From positions 601,313 through 665,312 of the forward strand of contig NZ_FUWS01000001.1 in assembly GCF_900167435.1 (NCBI RefSeq): 64,000 bases of DNA, in the 5' to 3' direction. The position numbers were made by a program, and so were the translations under genes. This DNA is from Marinactinospora thermotolerans DSM 45154 (GTDB lineage Bacteria; Actinomycetota; Actinomycetes; Streptosporangiales; Streptosporangiaceae). This document shows, piece after piece, positions 61,975-64,000 of this stretch. The notes under the pieces were generated by a model. That model worked only from the letters and a program-made list of their open reading frames with translations, was not told where the DNA came from and made no database searches. How positions within the stretch are numbered: position 1 is the stretch's first letter; the number at the start of each line of letters is the position of its first letter.

Positions 61975-62961
61975 GTGTCACTGGACACGCGGCTCACCGG
62001 ACGAGACGACGAGGCCGTGCATGACGTCGGCGCGGTCCTGGACACCGCCGACCGCATCCGGACGGCCGTCGAAACCGTGATCGAGGGCAAGACCGAGGTC
62101 GTGCGGATCGCGCTGACCGTCCTCCTGGCCGAGGGGCACCTGCTCATCGAGGACATCCCCGGCGTCGGCAAGACGATGCTGGCCAAGGCGCTGGCCCGGT
62201 CGATCGACTGCTCCGTCAGCCGGATCCAGTTCACCCCGGACCTGCTTCCCGGCGACATCACCGGAGTCAACGCCTACCACCAGGAACGCCACGAGTTCGA
62301 GTTCGTCCCGGGGCCGGTCTTCGCGAACATCGTCGTGGGCGACGAGATCAACCGGGCCTCGCCCAAGACCCAGTCGGCGCTGCTGGAGTGCATGGAGGAG
62401 AGCCAGGTCAGCGTCGACGGCGAGACCCGCGAGCTGGAACGGCCCTTCATGGTGGTGGCCACCCAGAACCCGGTGGACATGGAGGGGACCTATCCCCTGC
62501 CCGAGGCGCAACGCGACCGTTTCATGGCCCGCGTCGCCATCGGCTACCCCTCCCCTCAGGCCGAACTCGACATGATCGACACCCACGGATCCCGGTCGCC
62601 GCTGGCGGGGCTGGAGCCGGTGGCCAAGGCCGCGGACGTCCAGAACATGATCGACCGGGTCCGCGCCATCCACGTCTCCCCCTCCGTGCGCCGCTACGCG
62701 GTCGACCTCGTCTCGGCCACCCGTTCCTCCCCCGCGCTGCGGTTGGGAGCGTCGCCGCGCGCGACCCTGCACCTGGTCCGCGCGGCACGCGCCTACGCCG
62801 CGTTGGAGGCGCGCTCCTACGTCATCCCCGACGACCTCCAGGCCCTGGCGGTCCCCGTCCTCTCCCACCGGTTGCTCCCCAGCACCGAGGCGCGGATCGA
62901 GGGGCTGCCCGTCGAACAGGTCGTCCGCGACCTCGTCGCCAGGATCCCGGTTCCCGACTGA
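61975..62961 (+). CDS. MoxR-family AAA+ ATPase (classical type)
   Basis: A 328-residue MoxR ATPase of the chaperone-like group. Walker A is LLIEDIPGVGKTMLAKALAR near residue 60; FTPDLLPGDITGVNAYHQ, the Walker B region NIVVGDEINRASPKTQSALL and the sensor MVVATQNPVDMEGTYPLPEA complete a standard signature. The C-terminal lid ends LPSTEARIEGLPVEQV. GTG at 61975 has GGAGGGG upstream. It lies just before a DUF58 gene, the typical partner, so the pair likely activates or assembles another protein; the client is unknown. It is divergent from mraZ. Confidence 0.93.
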   Translation: MSLDTRLTGRDDEAVHDVGAVLDTADRIRTAVETVIEGKTEVVRIALTVLLAEGHLLIEDIPGVGKTMLAKALARSIDCSVSRIQFTPDLLPGDITGVNAYHQERHEFEFVPGPVFANIVVGDEINRASPKTQSALLECMEESQVSVDGETRELERPFMVVATQNPVDMEGTYPLPEAQRDRFMARVAIGYPSPQAELDMIDTHGSRSPLAGLEPVAKAADVQNMIDRVRAIHVSPSVRRYAVDLVSATRSSPALRLGASPRATLHLVRAARAYAALEARSYVIPDDLQALAVPVLSHRLLPSTEARIEGLPVEQVVRDLVARIPVPD

Positions 62962-62976
62962 CCCGAGGACACCTCC

Positions 62977-63030
62977 ATGAACGCCGTCCTGCGCCCCGCC
63001 GTTCCGGTCCGGCCGGAGACGGGGTCGTGA
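62977..63030 (+). CDS. Possible 17-residue ORF coupled to the DUF58 gene
   Basis: ATG at 62977 with GAGGA six bases upstream opens a 17-codon frame, MNAVLRPAVPVRPETGS, whose TGA overlaps the DUF58 GTG (GTGA). It may only serve translational coupling. No similarity to a known peptide is recognised, and such a short frame can occur by chance. Confidence 0.35.
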   Translation: MNAVLRPAVPVRPETGS

Positions 63031-64000
63031 AACCCCTACGCGCCTTCACCTTCCGCGGTCGGGTCCTGTTGTGCGTGGGCGTCGCGGTCGCCGTCGGAGC
63101 GGTGCTCGTCGGCGAACGCGATCTGCTGCGTGTCGGCGTGTTCGTCGTCTCGCTGCCCCTGCTGGCGGCATTGACCGTGCTGCGAGTCCCCGACGGTGTG
63201 CGGCACACGCGCGATCTCCTCCCCGCCAGGGTGACCGCCGGGGAGGAGGCGCGGGTCGTGATCCGGCTCACCGGTTCCTCCACGGCCCTGTTCGCCGGCG
63301 GGCTGGTCGTCGAGGAGACGCTGCCGCTGGCGCTGGGGCGGCCCCCGAGCTTCGCGGTGGGCCGGTTGCGCCGTGGCGAGGAACGGGAGATCGCCTACCG
63401 GGTGTGCGCGCGGGCGCGCGGACGCTACCCGATCGGTCCCCTGACCCTGCGCTTCCGCGACCCCTTGGGCTGCGTCGAACTCGCCAGGCCCTCGGGGTCG
63501 GGCCTGTCGCTGCTGGTGGTGCCCCGGATCGTGGAGCTCTCGGGGGCGGCGCCCGGTGGCGGGACAGCGGACAGCGACACCAGTCCAGCGCGTTCCATGG
63601 CGAGCAGCGGGGAGGACGACACCGTTCCCCGGGAGTACCGGCACGGTGACGACGTTCGGCGGGTGCACTGGCGCTCGACCGCGCGGCGCGGCGAACTGAT
63701 GGTACGGCGTGAGGAACGGTGGCGACGCGAGCAGGCCACCCTCCTCCTGGACGCGCGGTCCCACGCCCACGCGGGTGAGGGCGCGGAGTCGTCGCTGGAG
63801 ACCGCGGTGGCCGCGGCGGGATCGATCGCGCTCCACCTGTCGGCCGACGGCCGCGAGATCCGTCTGCTCGCCGCGGGAGGCGAGACCACCGTGTCCGGCC
63901 ATGGCGTGCTCGACGTCCTCGCCGTGCTCCCGGCCTCGACGAGTGACCTGCGCTGCGAGCTCGGACTGCTCGACGAGTCCGTCGCGGCGGACCGGGGGCC
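63027..64000 (+). CDS. DUF58 protein, 3' end outside window
   Basis: The visible 324 residues run off the window end. Two hydrophobic segments near the N-terminus (VLLCVGVAVAVGAVLVGERD region and LLRVGVFVVSLPLLAALTVL) anchor it, followed by a beta-rich part (ARVVIRLTGSSTALFAGGLV) and the DUF58 signature DDTVPREYRHGDDVRRVHW, then RSTARRGELMVRREE. DUF58 proteins accompany MoxR ATPases and often carry a vWA-like fold. The start is the GTG at 63027; the gene begins 65 bp after moxR. Confidence 0.9.
   Translation, partial: MKPLRAFTFRGRVLLCVGVAVAVGAVLVGERDLLRVGVFVVSLPLLAALTVLRVPDGVRHTRDLLPARVTAGEEARVVIRLTGSSTALFAGGLVVEETLPLALGRPPSFAVGRLRRGEEREIAYRVCARARGRYPIGPLTLRFRDPLGCVELARPSGSGLSLLVVPRIVELSGAAPGGGTADSDTSPARSMASSGEDDTVPREYRHGDDVRRVHWRSTARRGELMVRREERWRREQATLLLDARSHAHAGEGAESSLETAVAAAGSIALHLSADGREIRLLAAGGETTVSGHGVLDVLAVLPASTSDLRCELGLLDESVAADRG

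Noticed and set aside
1-64000. CRISPR arrays, tRNA or rRNA genes, insertion sequences
   Set aside because: None was recognised by eye on either strand: no regularly spaced repeats, no transposase reading frame, and no cloverleaf or T-loop signature that I could confirm. A tRNAscan run would settle the tRNA point.

Overview
The window reads as a chromosomal segment of a high-G+C actinomycete. Coding frames have very GC-rich third positions and many GTG or TTG starts. The gene content is actinobacterial: DivIVA, YggT and SepF beside ftsZ, a PriA-like HisA, DUF397, DUF2567-like and trypsin-co-occurring families, and a translational-looking T-box on ileS. The order his cluster - dnaE - lspA/rluD - ileS - divIVA/ftsZ - mur/fts - mraZ resembles what I remember of Streptomyces chromosomes. 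The MurE substrate motif (DNPR) indicates meso-diaminopimelate peptidoglycan. The exact genus cannot be told from the sequence.

Layout. 1-1256: the 3' part of a GT4 glycosyltransferase. 6714 down to 1302: a tightly coupled histidine operon, hisD-hisC-hisB-(53-aa membrane protein)-hisH-hisA-hisF. 6956-10124: ferritin (with IdeR-like boxes), a Lon-substrate-domain protein, YbaK, a DUF2567-like membrane protein and a DinB-like protein. 13948-10421: replicative DNA polymerase DnaE. 14686-14194: chorismate mutase behind a probable Phe/Tyr attenuator. 14908-24015: an accessory block carrying a trypsin/VMAP-C protein, a MoxR-type AAA+ ATPase, a 1508-residue vWA-STAND-TPR protein, DUF397, a Trypco1 protein and a YdcF-like protein. 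24042-33317: metabolic and accessory genes (alpha carbonic anhydrase, acyl-CoA ligase, thioesterase, GNAT, a frameshifted VOC gene, a TPP enzyme, a LysR/EamA pair). 34871-33299: lspA and rluD. 35465-38907: T-box and ileS. 61654-39207 (minus strand): the division and cell wall cluster mraZ-rsmH-ftsL-ftsI-murE-murF-mraY-murD-ftsW-murG-murC-ftsQ-ftsZ-pgeF-yggS-sepF-yggT-divIVA, followed by an acidic membrane protein. 61975-64000: a MoxR/DUF58 pair, cut by the window end.

How the genes work together. The cluster from 39.2 to 61.7 kb builds lipid II precursors (MurC-F, MraY, MurG), polymerises and crosslinks them at the septum (FtsW, FtsI), and provides the divisome scaffold (FtsZ, SepF, FtsQ, FtsL) and polar growth factor (DivIVA). 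MraZ probably regulates its own promoter through four GTGGNG repeats spaced 10 bp apart. The block at 14.9-24.0 kb is the most unusual part. A protease with a vWA-MoxR-associated C-terminal domain, a MoxR ATPase and a vWA/NB-ARC/TPR protein lie head to tail, with the last two overlapping by four bases. This matches the published class of NTP-dependent conflict (probable immunity) systems and is the best candidate for the unusual system in this window. Other regulation visible in the DNA: a Phe/Tyr leader peptide with terminator before chorismate mutase, IdeR-like boxes before ferritin, a T-box with an ATC specifier before ileS, and several leaderless promoters (TANNNT box 6-8 nt before the start codon).
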